Below the pieces are notes generated by a model. It ran no database searches. It was given only the letters and a program-made list of their open reading frames with translations, and was not told the origin of the DNA. Made by a program: the position numbers and the translations under genes. Shown one piece after another: positions 1 to 6,159 of a DNA stretch of 44,134 nucleotides (its first letter is position 1; each line of letters starts with the position of its first letter). The stretch comes from a virus. Location: positions 1 through 44,134 of IMG/VR virus record IMGVR_UViG_3300028800_000022. The stretch is one strand, 5' to 3'.

Positions 1-127
1 ATCATCGAAGATGGCGTAGTGGTTTACCGGCCTTCCGCCACGGGCAAGGATGGCCTCGAATATCGCAAATTCCTTGCTTGTGAGAACCGCCGCGCTCTGA
101 AAGCCTTCGCGCCGGACAGTGTGAAGG
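1..127. repeat. Terminal direct repeat, left copy
   Basis: Identical to 44008-44134. The exact length of 127 equals a common assembler k-mer. With the open frame crossing it, this points to a circular contig overlap more than to a biological terminal repeat. Confidence 0.95.
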
Positions 128-198
128 CCCCGGTCCATAGTAACCCCGGCGATAGGCTCAAATGGCCTGCCGCATTCCGTGCAACAAATCTTTTTCAT
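1..198 (-). CDS. Lone OmpR/PhoB-type winged-helix regulator, N-terminal part (continues at 43792-44134)
   Basis: The gene starts at the ATG at 198 and runs off position 1. Through the 127-base overlap it continues in frame to the stop at 43792, giving 137 residues. GAGG lies about 9 bases before the ATG. The N-terminus has a CxxC pair (KKICCTECGRPF). Next come LTSKEFAIFEAIL and, in the other half, the recognition-helix and wing pattern of the response-regulator C-terminal domain (VKVFMIRIRVKL, then GHGYGLEFE). There is no receiver domain. The gene follows the replication genes and precedes a DUF6456-like gene and the late promoter, the usual place of a late-gene activator. Family assignment is firm; the late-activator role is inference. 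Confidence 0.85.
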   Translation of the reverse strand, partial: MKKICCTECGRPFEPIAGVTMDRGLHTVRREGFQSAAVLTSKEFAIFEAILARGGRPVNHYAIFDD

Positions 199-246
199 CG
201 GGTGGCCTCACTAGTTATTCGTAAAGATTGCTTCACGTGAAACGTC

Positions 247-765
247 TCAGAACACGACACGCTCAGGCTCCCGCCATTTGCCGTTGTGCTTGACCTTCTC
301 GCCCATCGGGACATCGCGTTCGCTCCAATTCCGATCCCAATGCTCTCGCGGTTTCATCCACCACAAATTTGGGCGGTCGCCCTGCGCTGGCTGCGCCATT
401 GCCTGTGGAGGACTGGCTGAGGCGGTGGCACGTGCACGGCGCTCGTTCTGCGCCTCTGCCGCGAGCTCTCTAAGCTGCCCAGGTGTCGGGAATTTCTTCG
501 ACGCCGGGTTTCGTCGGTAGGTTTCGACAGCGGCGCGAATGTCCGAAATATCGAAATCTCGTAGATCGCTCACGAAGTCGAGAAGCACCTGACGCGCCAA
601 GCCTTCCGCCATCTCTGGGCGGTAGAAATGGCCGGTGAGGCCAGCAAGCAAGGCCGCAATGATCTTCGGCCTGTCCGGTGCTTCCTCGCGCTCAGATGGA
701 AGCTGCTGCGGCAAGGAATGTGTCGTGAGCTGACCGAACGCTTTGGGCCCCTTCTCGATCGTCAT
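247..765 (-). CDS. Putative helicase loader (lambda P / G39P-like position and fold)
   Basis: 172 residues. I chose the ATG at 765 because GGAAGG stands 7 bases upstream; an upstream in-frame ATG at 924 lies deep inside the preceding gene and lacks such a site. The gene overlaps the end of the O-like gene by 74 bases. The central part has an alternating helical pattern (GHFYRPEMAEGLARQ, then IRAAVETYRRN, then FPTPGQLREL). That pattern resembles the small phage helicase-loader domain, in which a conserved P-T-P-x-x-L segment follows an arginine-rich helix. The C-terminus is Trp/Lys-rich (NLWWMKPREHWDRNW). The loader role rests on this pattern and on being the next gene after the initiator; a primase-accessory role is possible. 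Confidence 0.55.
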   Translation of the reverse strand: MTIEKGPKAFGQLTTHSLPQQLPSEREEAPDRPKIIAALLAGLTGHFYRPEMAEGLARQVLLDFVSDLRDFDISDIRAAVETYRRNPASKKFPTPGQLRELAAEAQNERRARATASASPPQAMAQPAQGDRPNLWWMKPREHWDRNWSERDVPMGEKVKHNGKWREPERVVF

Positions 766-1444
766 ATTTGCCTTCCATGAGTTTGGTGAATGCGCTCTGC
801 TGCAAGAAGAAATCCAAATCCGGCACCCATTTTTCGTGAGCTTTGTCGCGGCCAGATTCGCCACGAAGGAACGGCGATGCGCGCGCCTTCGCCATCGCCG
901 CTCGCCAGCCGGACAAGCCACCAACTTCGGAAAGACGGGCTTTGAGCGCTGCGCGCCGTTTGGGCGTGAGAGCTTGTGCTTTCGGCCAATCGAGTTCTTC
1001 GGCTACGAGGTTGTAGGCTTCGAACGCGGGCTCGAGTTCGTCCGCGCCAGCGGACCTTGCATTCTTCTCTGTCTGATCTTGTTCTAAACTTGTAACTTGC
1101 CTCTTGTTCTCTGGGCTAGCGACGCGCTCCGATTCTGCTAGCGGGTCGCTAGCGCCTGTCTCCAATTCGAAAAACCCAGCATCAATCAATGCCTTAAGCG
1201 CATCCCTCATTTCGTTCTCAGAGCAACGCAGGCGGAATGCCAGTTTCTTAGGGTTGGCGTCGAACCACCCATCCTTGTCCTCGCTCGCAATAAGCCAAAG
1301 CATCGGTGCTAGCGCCCTGCTAGCAAGCGGCAAGCATTGAAATTCGTAATCGTCCAGCAGACGTTTGTGGAGCTTTATCCATGTCGGATCGCGGTCTTTG
1401 TAGTGCTGATAGGAGCCCCAATTCTTTGGACGAATGCGCGCCAT
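692..1444 (-). CDS. Replication initiator, phage O-like
   Basis: 250 residues. The ATG at 1444 overlaps the stop of the DnaA-IV gene (TAATG), with AGGA about 9 bases upstream. The N-terminus (PTWIKLHKRLLDDYEF, LIASEDKDGWF, LRCSENEMRDALKALIDAGFFEL) is the winged-helix DNA-binding module of phage replication O/DnaD-like initiators. A charged linker follows, then a second helical domain (LTPKRRAALKARLSEVGGLSGW) common in phage initiators. As in lambda O, the origin may lie inside the gene: five GCTAGC sites with 11- or 22-bp phasing fall at 1115-1324. It probably binds the origin and recruits the following loader. Confidence 0.75.
   Translation of the reverse strand: MARIRPKNWGSYQHYKDRDPTWIKLHKRLLDDYEFQCLPLASRALAPMLWLIASEDKDGWFDANPKKLAFRLRCSENEMRDALKALIDAGFFELETGASDPLAESERVASPENKRQVTSLEQDQTEKNARSAGADELEPAFEAYNLVAEELDWPKAQALTPKRRAALKARLSEVGGLSGWRAAMAKARASPFLRGESGRDKAHEKWVPDLDFFLQQSAFTKLMEGKYDDREGAQSVRSAHDTFLAAAASI
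1115..1324. repeat. Candidate origin iterons (five GCTAGC sites, 11-bp phased)
   Basis: GCTAGC begins at 1115, 1137, 1148, 1308 and 1319. Steps are 22, 11, 160 and 11 bases, so members of each cluster sit on the same face of the helix. Four continue as GCTAGCG. They lie inside the O-like initiator gene, where lambdoid phages keep their origin. A T-rich stretch on the + strand lies just left of 1115. No perfect DnaA box was seen by eye. Confidence 0.45.
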
Positions 1445-1812
1445 TACGCAGCCGTCCTTTCCGCTGCCGTGAAAAGCTCGACCTTCGGCTTGACGTATTG
1501 CGGGATTTGGGATGTCAGGAAGCGATATTCGATGTCACGGCGCAGGGCGCGCATGGAACGCAGAACGTCTATGTCTTCCAGTTCGAGTGCGCGCATCGTT
1601 CGAACGGCATGGTAGACCGTGGTGTGGTCACGCTTGGAAAATGCTTTGGCAATTTTAGGATACGATGCCCCGGTGAACTCCCGGCACAAAGCCATTGCCA
1701 TCTGCCGGGGGCGGTGGACAGAGCGATAGCCCATGCCCGGTGCCCAAAATACCTTTGGATCGAGGACGAAGTGTGCGCAGACCACGCGGCCTATTTCGTG
1801 ACAGGTGATCAT
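1444..1812 (-). CDS. Stand-alone DnaA domain IV-like DNA-binding protein
   Basis: 122 residues. The ATG at 1812 forms ATGA with the resolvase stop and has GGAGG 8 bases upstream, which fixes the start. Residues 34-70 (RPRQMAMALCREFTGAS, then KRDHTTVYHA) are the DnaA domain IV signature that reads the DnaA box. The AAA+ ATPase domain is absent. It sits directly before the O-like initiator, so it may bind DnaA-box-like sites in the phage origin, or act as a competitor or modulator of host DnaA. Domain call firm, role inferred. Confidence 0.85.
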   Translation of the reverse strand: MITCHEIGRVVCAHFVLDPKVFWAPGMGYRSVHRPRQMAMALCREFTGASYPKIAKAFSKRDHTTVYHAVRTMRALELEDIDVLRSMRALRRDIEYRFLTSQIPQYVKPKVELFTAAERTAA

Positions 1813-2246
1813 GCCGCGGTCCTCCGGCATGTGCATTCGGAGGGGTTCTGATCGGCGTGGTAATCGCAGTTGGTGGCATGATTGGCTACACCGGGAAGAA
1901 TGAACGGTTGGTCTGCACTCTTGCGGTCCCCGGCGTAGTAGAATTCGATTTTGCGTTTTGGGGCACACGCAAATAGGCCGACCACATCGCAGCGATAGAC
2001 GAGCTCTAGAAATTCCTCACGCTCTTTTGTTCCAAACGCGCCCTTGGCTTTGCATTGGATAAAATGGGCACATTCATCGAAACGCTGACGATGAAGAACA
2101 CCGCGTTCATTCGAAGGGCAAAAGGCAATCAAATCCGCCTTCGTTTTACTTCCAGCCATGCGGAAGACGGTCCAACCCAATTCCTCAAGATATGTTCTGA
2201 TCCTGCGTTCGAATTGAGCGCCGCGTTGATAGTTCTTGTTTGTCAC
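1809..2246 (-). CDS. Hjc-like Holliday-junction resolvase / RecB-fold endonuclease
   Basis: 145 residues from a GTG at 2246, preceded by a G-rich site (GGGGG). The N-terminal two thirds match the archaeal Hjc-type PD-(D/E)xK fold: GAQFERRIRTYLEELGW (catalytic Glu helix), FRMAGSKTKADLIAF (catalytic Asp), then HFIQCKAKG (the QxK strand) and a GTKEREEFLELV helix. The C-terminus holds extra Cys/His residues (CDYHADQNPSECTC) that could bind zinc. It probably resolves recombination or replication intermediates. ATGA coupling to DnaA-IV places it in the replication operon. Confidence 0.75.
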   Translation of the reverse strand: MTNKNYQRGAQFERRIRTYLEELGWTVFRMAGSKTKADLIAFCPSNERGVLHRQRFDECAHFIQCKAKGAFGTKEREEFLELVYRCDVVGLFACAPKRKIEFYYAGDRKSADQPFILPGVANHATNCDYHADQNPSECTCRRTAA

Positions 2247-2321
2247 TTACAGCCCCCGCGTTCTGCGGTTTCGACAGCGTTATGCCCATGTGATGCGCCC
2301 CTCAGCGCCGGTAACGTTAAG

Positions 2322-2462
2322 TCAGGTCCATCGGAAATAGGCGTCGATCAGGATGAACCAGAAGGCAAAGCCTGACAGGATGATCGACCATGTAATCCTT
2401 GGCGGCATGGATGGCGGACGGTCGCGATACATCGGCATCCTTTCATATTGGCGGTAGGTCAT
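2322..2462 (-). CDS. Small single-pass membrane protein
   Basis: 46 residues. The start at 2462 is coupled to the upstream stop (ATGA) and has GAGAGG about 8 bases before it. An N-terminal Arg/Tyr/Pro-rich cytoplasmic part (MTYRQYERMPMYRDRP) is followed by one hydrophobic helix (WSIILSGFAFWFILIDAYF). Not recognised. An early membrane protein at this point could affect superinfection or host physiology; no function can be assigned. Confidence 0.6.
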   Translation of the reverse strand: MTYRQYERMPMYRDRPPSMPPRITWSIILSGFAFWFILIDAYFRWT

Positions 2463-2857
2463 GGCGTTATCCTCTCCGCAAACATGGTGACCATCTTGGC
2501 GCGCGCTTCCGCGCCTTCTTCGCCGGGCATCATGGCTTGCTGTTGAAGCAGCGTCATTTCGGCTAATTTGCGTTTGTTGGGATCGATCTTGCCTTCGAGC
2601 CACAAGCCGACAGGCGGCAGATTCTGGGCGAGGATGATCAGTTTCCCGGCGTTCGGAAGTGCGCGGCCTTTCTTGTAAGCCTTCGCGGTATCCTTACAGC
2701 AACCAGCGGCACGAGCGATTTGTCCAACACTGAAAAGCCGAAGGACGTTCGATAGCTCAGCCGCAAGCGTGTTGTCGTTGTCGGGTACATATTTCTGCCG
2801 GGGTGAAAAGTTTTGACCCCCTAAGGAAATAGCGGCAGAAGTTCCCCCGTGCATCAT
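2459..2857 (-). CDS. HTH DNA-binding protein, early regulator
   Basis: 132 residues from the ATG at 2857, which overlaps the stop of the Cro-like gene (ATGA), with GAGG 7 bases upstream. A helix-turn-helix is visible near the middle (SVGQIARAAGCCKDTAKAYKKGRALP). It resembles phage regulators that carry an XRE-like HTH followed by a short C-terminal region (PPVGLWLEGKID). Second gene of the leftward operon, so a candidate early activator in the position of lambda CII. Exact family not recognised. Confidence 0.6.
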   Translation of the reverse strand: MMHGGTSAAISLGGQNFSPRQKYVPDNDNTLAAELSNVLRLFSVGQIARAAGCCKDTAKAYKKGRALPNAGKLIILAQNLPPVGLWLEGKIDPNKRKLAEMTLLQQQAMMPGEEGAEARAKMVTMFAERITP

Positions 2858-3066
2858 GCAGCCTCGTTCGATGAAATGCGTTCAGCGGCCTCTATGTCTT
2901 TTGTGGTCGCACCGATCAGGGGGCCAAACTTGAGACCTGTTTCACGGAATATCTTGAGGGCCAGCCGCAGGCTGGGCTTCCGAAGGCCGCGTGCAATCTG
3001 GCTCGCGTATGGGCGAGTGATGCCAATGGCAACAAGGCGGGAATAATGCTCGCGGCTCTCTATCAT
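2854..3066 (-). CDS. Cro-like HTH regulator
   Basis: 70 residues with the ATG at 3066, only 9 bases from operator O1, so the leader would be very short or absent. The HTH is AIGITRPYASQIARGLRKPSLRLALKIF split over two helices: recognition of operator-like DNA is typical of small Cro/C.AhdI-like proteins. First gene of the leftward operon and divergent from the repressor gene, which is the position of Cro. In-frame upstream ATGs reach 3189 but would run through the operators and into the repressor gene. Confidence 0.65.
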   Translation of the reverse strand: MIESREHYSRLVAIGITRPYASQIARGLRKPSLRLALKIFRETGLKFGPLIGATTKDIEAAERISSNEAA

Positions 3067-3074
3067 TCCGGCAG

Positions 3075-3091
3075 GTTTGCATATTGCAAAC
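3075..3091 (-). promoter_or_regulatory. Operator O1 (leftward early promoter)
   Basis: On the minus strand it reads GTTTGCAATATGCAAAC, identical to O5. TTGACG lies 4 bases upstream of it (3096-3101), a good -35 element for leftward transcription, so O1 covers the rest of the promoter. The -10 is not obvious. Confidence 0.75.
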
Positions 3092-3108
3092 TTCCCGTCA
3101 ACCCCACG

Positions 3109-3125
3109 GTTTGCAATTTCGATAA
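3109..3125 (+). promoter_or_regulatory. Operator O2 (degenerate)
   Basis: GTTTGCAATTTCGATAA matches the 17-bp consensus at 12 positions. The left half-site is perfect. It begins exactly 34 bases after O1 begins. Confidence 0.55.
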
Positions 3126-3142
3126 CGACCGCATGCCTTCGC

Positions 3143-3159
3143 GGTTGCAAAATGGCTAC
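3143..3159 (+). promoter_or_regulatory. Operator O3 (degenerate), abutting the repressor start
   Basis: GGTTGCAAAATGGCTAC matches at 12 of 17 positions and begins 34 bases after O2. The repressor ATG follows immediately at 3160, so filling O3 would probably autorepress the repressor gene. Confidence 0.5.
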
Positions 3160-3477
3160 ATGAGCAATCGAGAGAACGAGCCGAAGCACTTCCTAGCGGC
3201 TTGGCGTGAGTTCCGCGAACTTACCCAAGAGGAGCTTGCGGCGCTGGTCGGAACTGACAAATCTGTAATTAGCCTATTAGAAGACCGTAAGAGAGGTCTT
3301 TCCAACAAGTGGCTCCACAGGCTTGCCCCGGCCCTACGCACGACGCCGGGGGCTATTCTCGATTATGACCCGCACCTGGTCCCCACGGCCATTCTGGAGG
3401 TCTGGGCAGCCATCCCAGACGAGGACCGGGCAAGGGCCTCCTCGATTCTAGAGGCATTCCGGCGTAAGGTCGCATAA
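3160..3477 (+). CDS. Short CI-type repressor (HTH only)
   Basis: 105 residues. The ATG at 3160 directly abuts O3 and lacks a clear ribosome site, so the message may be leaderless, as for lambda cI from PRM. An XRE-type HTH spans residues about 11-45 (FRELTQEELAALVGTDKSVISLLEDRKRG split across helices). The C-terminal half (LEVWAAIPDEDRARASSILEAF) resembles the short dimerisation tail of rhizobial XRE regulators. There is no S24/LexA-type self-cleavage domain, so induction cannot be by RecA-stimulated autoproteolysis of this protein. It is bounded by operators on both sides of its transcription unit, the expected layout for the prophage repressor. Confidence 0.75.
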   Translation: MSNRENEPKHFLAAWREFRELTQEELAALVGTDKSVISLLEDRKRGLSNKWLHRLAPALRTTPGAILDYDPHLVPTAILEVWAAIPDEDRARASSILEAFRRKVA

Positions 3478-3498
3478 TCTAGGCGGGAGGGGCCGCAG

Positions 3499-4032
3499 AT
3501 GAAGCTCGCTAAGGTTGCTTGTTGTAGTATCGGGATTACATTGGCTGGGTGTGCGGCGGCATATGACGAAACCGCCGTTCCCATGGCGCAGGCCAACTAC
3601 CAGCTCGCGTTCCAACAATGCATCCGGCAGGGCAAGGACGGCACTTTCAAGAATATGACCGCCCTGAACGGCTGCGTGATGGACGCGCAGCTTACCATGT
3701 TCAAAGCCATTAAGTTTTCGGAGATGGGGATATTCACGGTCTACCGCCAGCGGATGGACCTCTTGGCCTCAGACTTCGACGCCGGTCGGATCACCGACAA
3801 GGAACTCATCAGCGGCGCACAGACGGCCTATGACGACTTCGAAAGCAATGTGACCCAAGCAGTCCAGATAAACGCCGAACGCCGCCAGCGGGCCGCGCTC
3901 GCGCTTGCTGCCATGGGTCAGAGCTTACAGAACGCCGCCGCCCAGCAGCAGGCTTATCGGGCAAGCCTGCCCAAGCCCGTCCATTGCACCAGCAGCACGA
4001 TGGGCACATTTACCTCGACTGACTGTTATTAG
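3499..4032 (+). CDS. Lipoprotein in the immunity operon (possible lysogenic conversion gene)
   Basis: 177 residues, with GGGAGGGG before the ATG at 3499 and 21 bases after the repressor stop. The N-terminus is a lipoprotein signal (KLAKVACCSIGITLAGC, cleavage before the Cys of LAGC). The mature part is helical (PMAQANYQLAFQQCIRQ; AERRQRAALALAAMGQSL) and ends in a short Cys-containing tail (HCTSSTMGTFTSTDCY) seen in alphaproteobacterial envelope proteins of unknown function. It is in line with the repressor and inside the operator bracket, so it is probably made in the lysogen. Superinfection exclusion or host envelope change are plausible roles, unproven. Confidence 0.75.
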   Translation: MKLAKVACCSIGITLAGCAAAYDETAVPMAQANYQLAFQQCIRQGKDGTFKNMTALNGCVMDAQLTMFKAIKFSEMGIFTVYRQRMDLLASDFDAGRITDKELISGAQTAYDDFESNVTQAVQINAERRQRAALALAAMGQSLQNAAAQQQAYRASLPKPVHCTSSTMGTFTSTDCY

Positions 4033-4090
4033 TCCTAAGCCATTGGAATGACTCGGGTTTGCGGAATCGTAATCGCACGCCCTGAAAAAA

Positions 4091-4107
4091 GTTTGCAATC
4101 TGCAAAT
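4091..4107 (+). promoter_or_regulatory. Operator O4
   Basis: GTTTGCAATCTGCAAAT matches the consensus at 15 of 17 positions and begins 34 bases before O5. Confidence 0.7.
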
Positions 4108-4124
4108 TTTCCCCTTGCCATCTA

Positions 4125-4141
4125 GTTTGCAATATGCAAAC
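4125..4141 (+). promoter_or_regulatory. Operator O5 (rightward early promoter)
   Basis: GTTTGCAATATGCAAAC is identical to O1 read on the opposite strand. TTGCCA (4115-4120) lies 4 bases upstream, the same spacing as TTGACG before O1. The 150-base gap at 4033-4181 is thus the rightward early promoter region; no convincing terminator for the lipoprotein gene was found in it. Confidence 0.75.
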
Positions 4142-4181
4142 CTTCTCCCCATCACACACGGTTACTGGATGGAGGACGACG

Positions 4182-4400
4182 ATGACGAACGAAGCGGAAA
4201 TCAAAAGAACCGGCTGGGTCGAATTCGGTCACCACGGCGTTTCGCACTATCGCATCTGGAAGCAGCAAGACGGTCACCGCTGGTTTCAGCGCCACGAATG
4301 GAAGCGTGAAGACGGCTCCATTGAGATGGACGATTGGATCCCGTCAGCCGGACCATTCGGACTGACCTTCCAAGATATATCTGGGGCGAGCGCGGAATGA
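4182..4400 (+). CDS. Hypothetical early protein
   Basis: 72 residues. The ATG at 4182 has GGAGGACGACG before it; the earlier in-frame ATG at 4134 is inside O5 and is rejected. First gene of the rightward operon. Aromatic, polar sequence (HHGVSHYRIWKQQDGHRWFQRHEW) split by charged residues; not recognised. Confidence 0.65.
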   Translation: MTNEAEIKRTGWVEFGHHGVSHYRIWKQQDGHRWFQRHEWKREDGSIEMDDWIPSAGPFGLTFQDISGASAE

Positions 4401-4603
4401 TTACGTTCGCTGACCTTGCGCGAGAGATCGACCCCGATGCTTGGGACAAATATCCGACCCAATATCAAATCGAATTGTCTCCCATCTGGCGAAACCGCGC
4501 ACAGCGATATCGCGGGCGGCAACGCAAGGCCCTCAAGCAAGCGGTGGCGGTCGCAGCGAGTTTAGCAGCCACCCCAACTAACCCAACTTTCACTGGCATA
4601 TGA
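4397..4603 (+). CDS. Hypothetical early protein
   Basis: 68 residues, start coupled to the preceding stop by ATGA. Basic middle (WRNRAQRYRGRQRKALKQ) may bind nucleic acid. Not recognised. Confidence 0.55.
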   Translation: MITFADLAREIDPDAWDKYPTQYQIELSPIWRNRAQRYRGRQRKALKQAVAVAASLAATPTNPTFTGI

Positions 4604-4615
4604 GGGAGAATGGAA

Positions 4616-4807
4616 ATGGCGACCGAAGAACAAATGATAGCGCACTACACGGGCCTGCTTTCGAGCAGAGCAGCGCTCGAACTGGTGCGTGCAGCAAAGG
4701 CAATGTCAGACTATTGGCCGTCAATACTGCCGAGCAAGGGTGTCATCCCGAACAATTTAATTGTTGATCTCAGGGCCGCCATTGCCAAAGCCGAGGGCGC
4801 ACAATGA
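4616..4807 (+). CDS. Hypothetical protein ending in AKAEGAQ
   Basis: 63 residues. ATG 4616 has GGAG 7 bases before it; ATG 4610 is too close to that site. Helical, with the C-terminal LRAAIAKAEGAQ typical of short rhizobial phage proteins. Its last codons and the start of the next gene form a 31-base sequence repeated at 5071-5101. Confidence 0.6.
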   Translation: MATEEQMIAHYTGLLSSRAALELVRAAKAMSDYWPSILPSKGVIPNNLIVDLRAAIAKAEGAQ

Positions 4808-4811
4808 ACGC
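4781..4811 (+). repeat. Gene-junction repeat, copy 1
   Basis: 31 bases, one mismatch to 5071-5101. It encodes IAKAEGAQ-stop overlapping Met-Asn-Ala of the next gene. Confidence 0.8.
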
Positions 4812-5097
4812 CCCCGCAAAAACTGGCCTTCGCGTCAAAAGCCCGGTCCCTTCGCGTTATCCGGCGTATCGGATTGTAAGCGAGGCTGACGAACTGCTCG
4901 CGACGGTTCCGATCTCAGCGAGCGGTGACAGCGGCAAGCTCGCTCACGCGATGGCTGCCGCGCCTGAAATGCTCGATGCCCTGAAAGGCCTGACGCACGG
5001 CCTGCCCGAACTTCTGAAAAGCATCGGATACACCGACGAAGAAAACCTAATCGGAAAAGCTCTCGCCGTCATCGCCAAAGCCGAGGGCGCACAATGA
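4804..5097 (+). CDS. Hypothetical protein ending in AKAEGAQ
   Basis: 97 residues, ATGA-coupled to the previous gene. The middle (KLAHAMAAAPEMLDALKGL) and end (LAVIAKAEGAQ) match a common small phage protein pattern in which a residue set H-x-M-A-A-A-P-E-M-L precedes a helical tail. Function unknown. Confidence 0.65.
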   Translation: MNAPAKTGLRVKSPVPSRYPAYRIVSEADELLATVPISASGDSGKLAHAMAAAPEMLDALKGLTHGLPELLKSIGYTDEENLIGKALAVIAKAEGAQ

Positions 5098-5101
5098 ACG
5101 C
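5071..5101 (+). repeat. Gene-junction repeat, copy 2
   Basis: Near-identical to 4781-4811. The core GCACAATGAACGC also occurs at 5709-5721 and 14604-14616. Confidence 0.8.
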
Positions 5102-5123
5102 TCTGCATCTCACGGAGAAAGAT

Positions 5124-5717
5124 ATGTCCGCCAAGAAAGAGAATATCTACGAAGGCAATTTGATTATCCGCACAGATGCGGATGCCAAAAAATATGCTTC
5201 GCTCACGAAGGTTACAGGCTACCTGTACATCTACAGCAAAGGATCGCTCTCGGCGGGAAAGCTCTATTGCGGCGGATACGACAAGTTCAAAGTGATCGAC
5301 GGCATCGGATGCGTTGTTCTTTCGGAAAAGCGACAAGGCGACATAACTGTCCTCATGTGCCGCCGTTCCAAGATCAAAAACCAGAAGGTGATCGGCGATA
5401 AATTCTATGTCGCACAAAAGGGCAGCGACAACGCTCACGGAAAGACCATTGCGGAAGCCACGCAAGAACTGATGTTCAAGATCGGGCCGCGCGATGTTTC
5501 ACAATACCGGAACATGCCGAAGGACACGAAGAAGACGCCGAACGAATGGGCCTTGGTCTACCGCATGGTAACTGGGGCATGTTCCTATGGGACCAATCAA
5601 TTCATCGAAAGCCAAGGCAAGCTAAAGCGCAGTTACACACTGGCGGAAATCCTCGAACGCACCAAGGGCCAATTCGGAGCCGAACGGTTCCGTGACGTTG
5701 TGGAGTCCGCACAATGA
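5124..5717 (+). CDS. Hypothetical protein with repeat-like N-terminus
   Basis: 197 residues from the ATG at 5124, which has GGAG 6 bases before it. A coupled alternative ATG at 5094 would add ten residues (MNALHLTEKD). The N-terminus (YEGNLIIRTDADAKKYASL, TKVTGYLYIYSKGSL) looks like a beta-strand repeat unit of the kind seen in leucine-rich-repeat-like phage proteins. The remainder is mixed alpha/beta with Lys-rich segments. Conserved-looking in rhizobial phages, function not known. Confidence 0.65.
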   Translation: MSAKKENIYEGNLIIRTDADAKKYASLTKVTGYLYIYSKGSLSAGKLYCGGYDKFKVIDGIGCVVLSEKRQGDITVLMCRRSKIKNQKVIGDKFYVAQKGSDNAHGKTIAEATQELMFKIGPRDVSQYRNMPKDTKKTPNEWALVYRMVTGACSYGTNQFIESQGKLKRSYTLAEILERTKGQFGAERFRDVVESAQ

Positions 5718-5721
5718 ACGC
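5709..5721 (+). repeat. Gene-junction repeat, core copy 3
   Basis: GCACAATGAACGC, joining an ...SAQ stop to an MNA start. Confidence 0.65.
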
Positions 5722-5977
5722 TCCAGCAACTACACGACGCTACTGCGAAGATTGCAAGTTCTGTGATGCGACACCCAGCATGAAGTTCGCGCGCTGCCAT
5801 GCGCCGCAGAATATCTTATCGGAAACCGCAGATCACCTCGTATCGCGTGCACTCAAGAACGAGGTGACATGGCGCATTGAATATTGCTCAAGCCAGCGTG
5901 GTCCTAAATCCATCGGCACATGCGGCACGGATGCGAACTGGTTCGAGCCCAAAGACGCCGAACAGGCCGTAGCATGA
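5714..5977 (+). CDS. Cysteine-rich putative zinc-binding protein
   Basis: 87 residues, ATGA-coupled. Cysteines are arranged YCEDCKFC, ARCHA, EYCSS and GTCGT, enough for one or two zinc sites. It ends in ANWFEPKD, a pattern I associate with short phage cysteine-rich proteins of unknown role. Confidence 0.6.
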   Translation: MNAPATTRRYCEDCKFCDATPSMKFARCHAPQNILSETADHLVSRALKNEVTWRIEYCSSQRGPKSIGTCGTDANWFEPKDAEQAVA

Positions 5978-6159
5978 CCAAACACTGCCCCATCTGCGAA
6001 GACGAACTCTATTCCGACGATGCTGGAATACGTGTCGGTCAGTCCGACATCTGCCAGTCATGCTTCGATGAACAAGTGAGTTACAGCATGGATGAAATGT
6101 CTATGTGGCTGAACCACACTTTCTGGACGCCGGAATTTGATGCGCGGGTGGCAGCATGA
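5974..6159 (+). CDS. Small zinc-finger protein
   Basis: 61 residues, ATGA-coupled at 5974. One four-cysteine knuckle (CPICEDEL, then ICQSCFDE) fills the first half; the second half is acidic and aromatic. Not recognised. Confidence 0.6.
   Translation: MTKHCPICEDELYSDDAGIRVGQSDICQSCFDEQVSYSMDEMSMWLNHTFWTPEFDARVAA

Noticed and set aside
2185-2289. 34-codon minus-strand ORF (MGITLSKPQNAGAVSDKQEL...) with GAGGGG upstream
   Set aside because: Overlaps the resolvase start almost entirely; the resolvase GTG has its own site, and no sign of conservation is visible.
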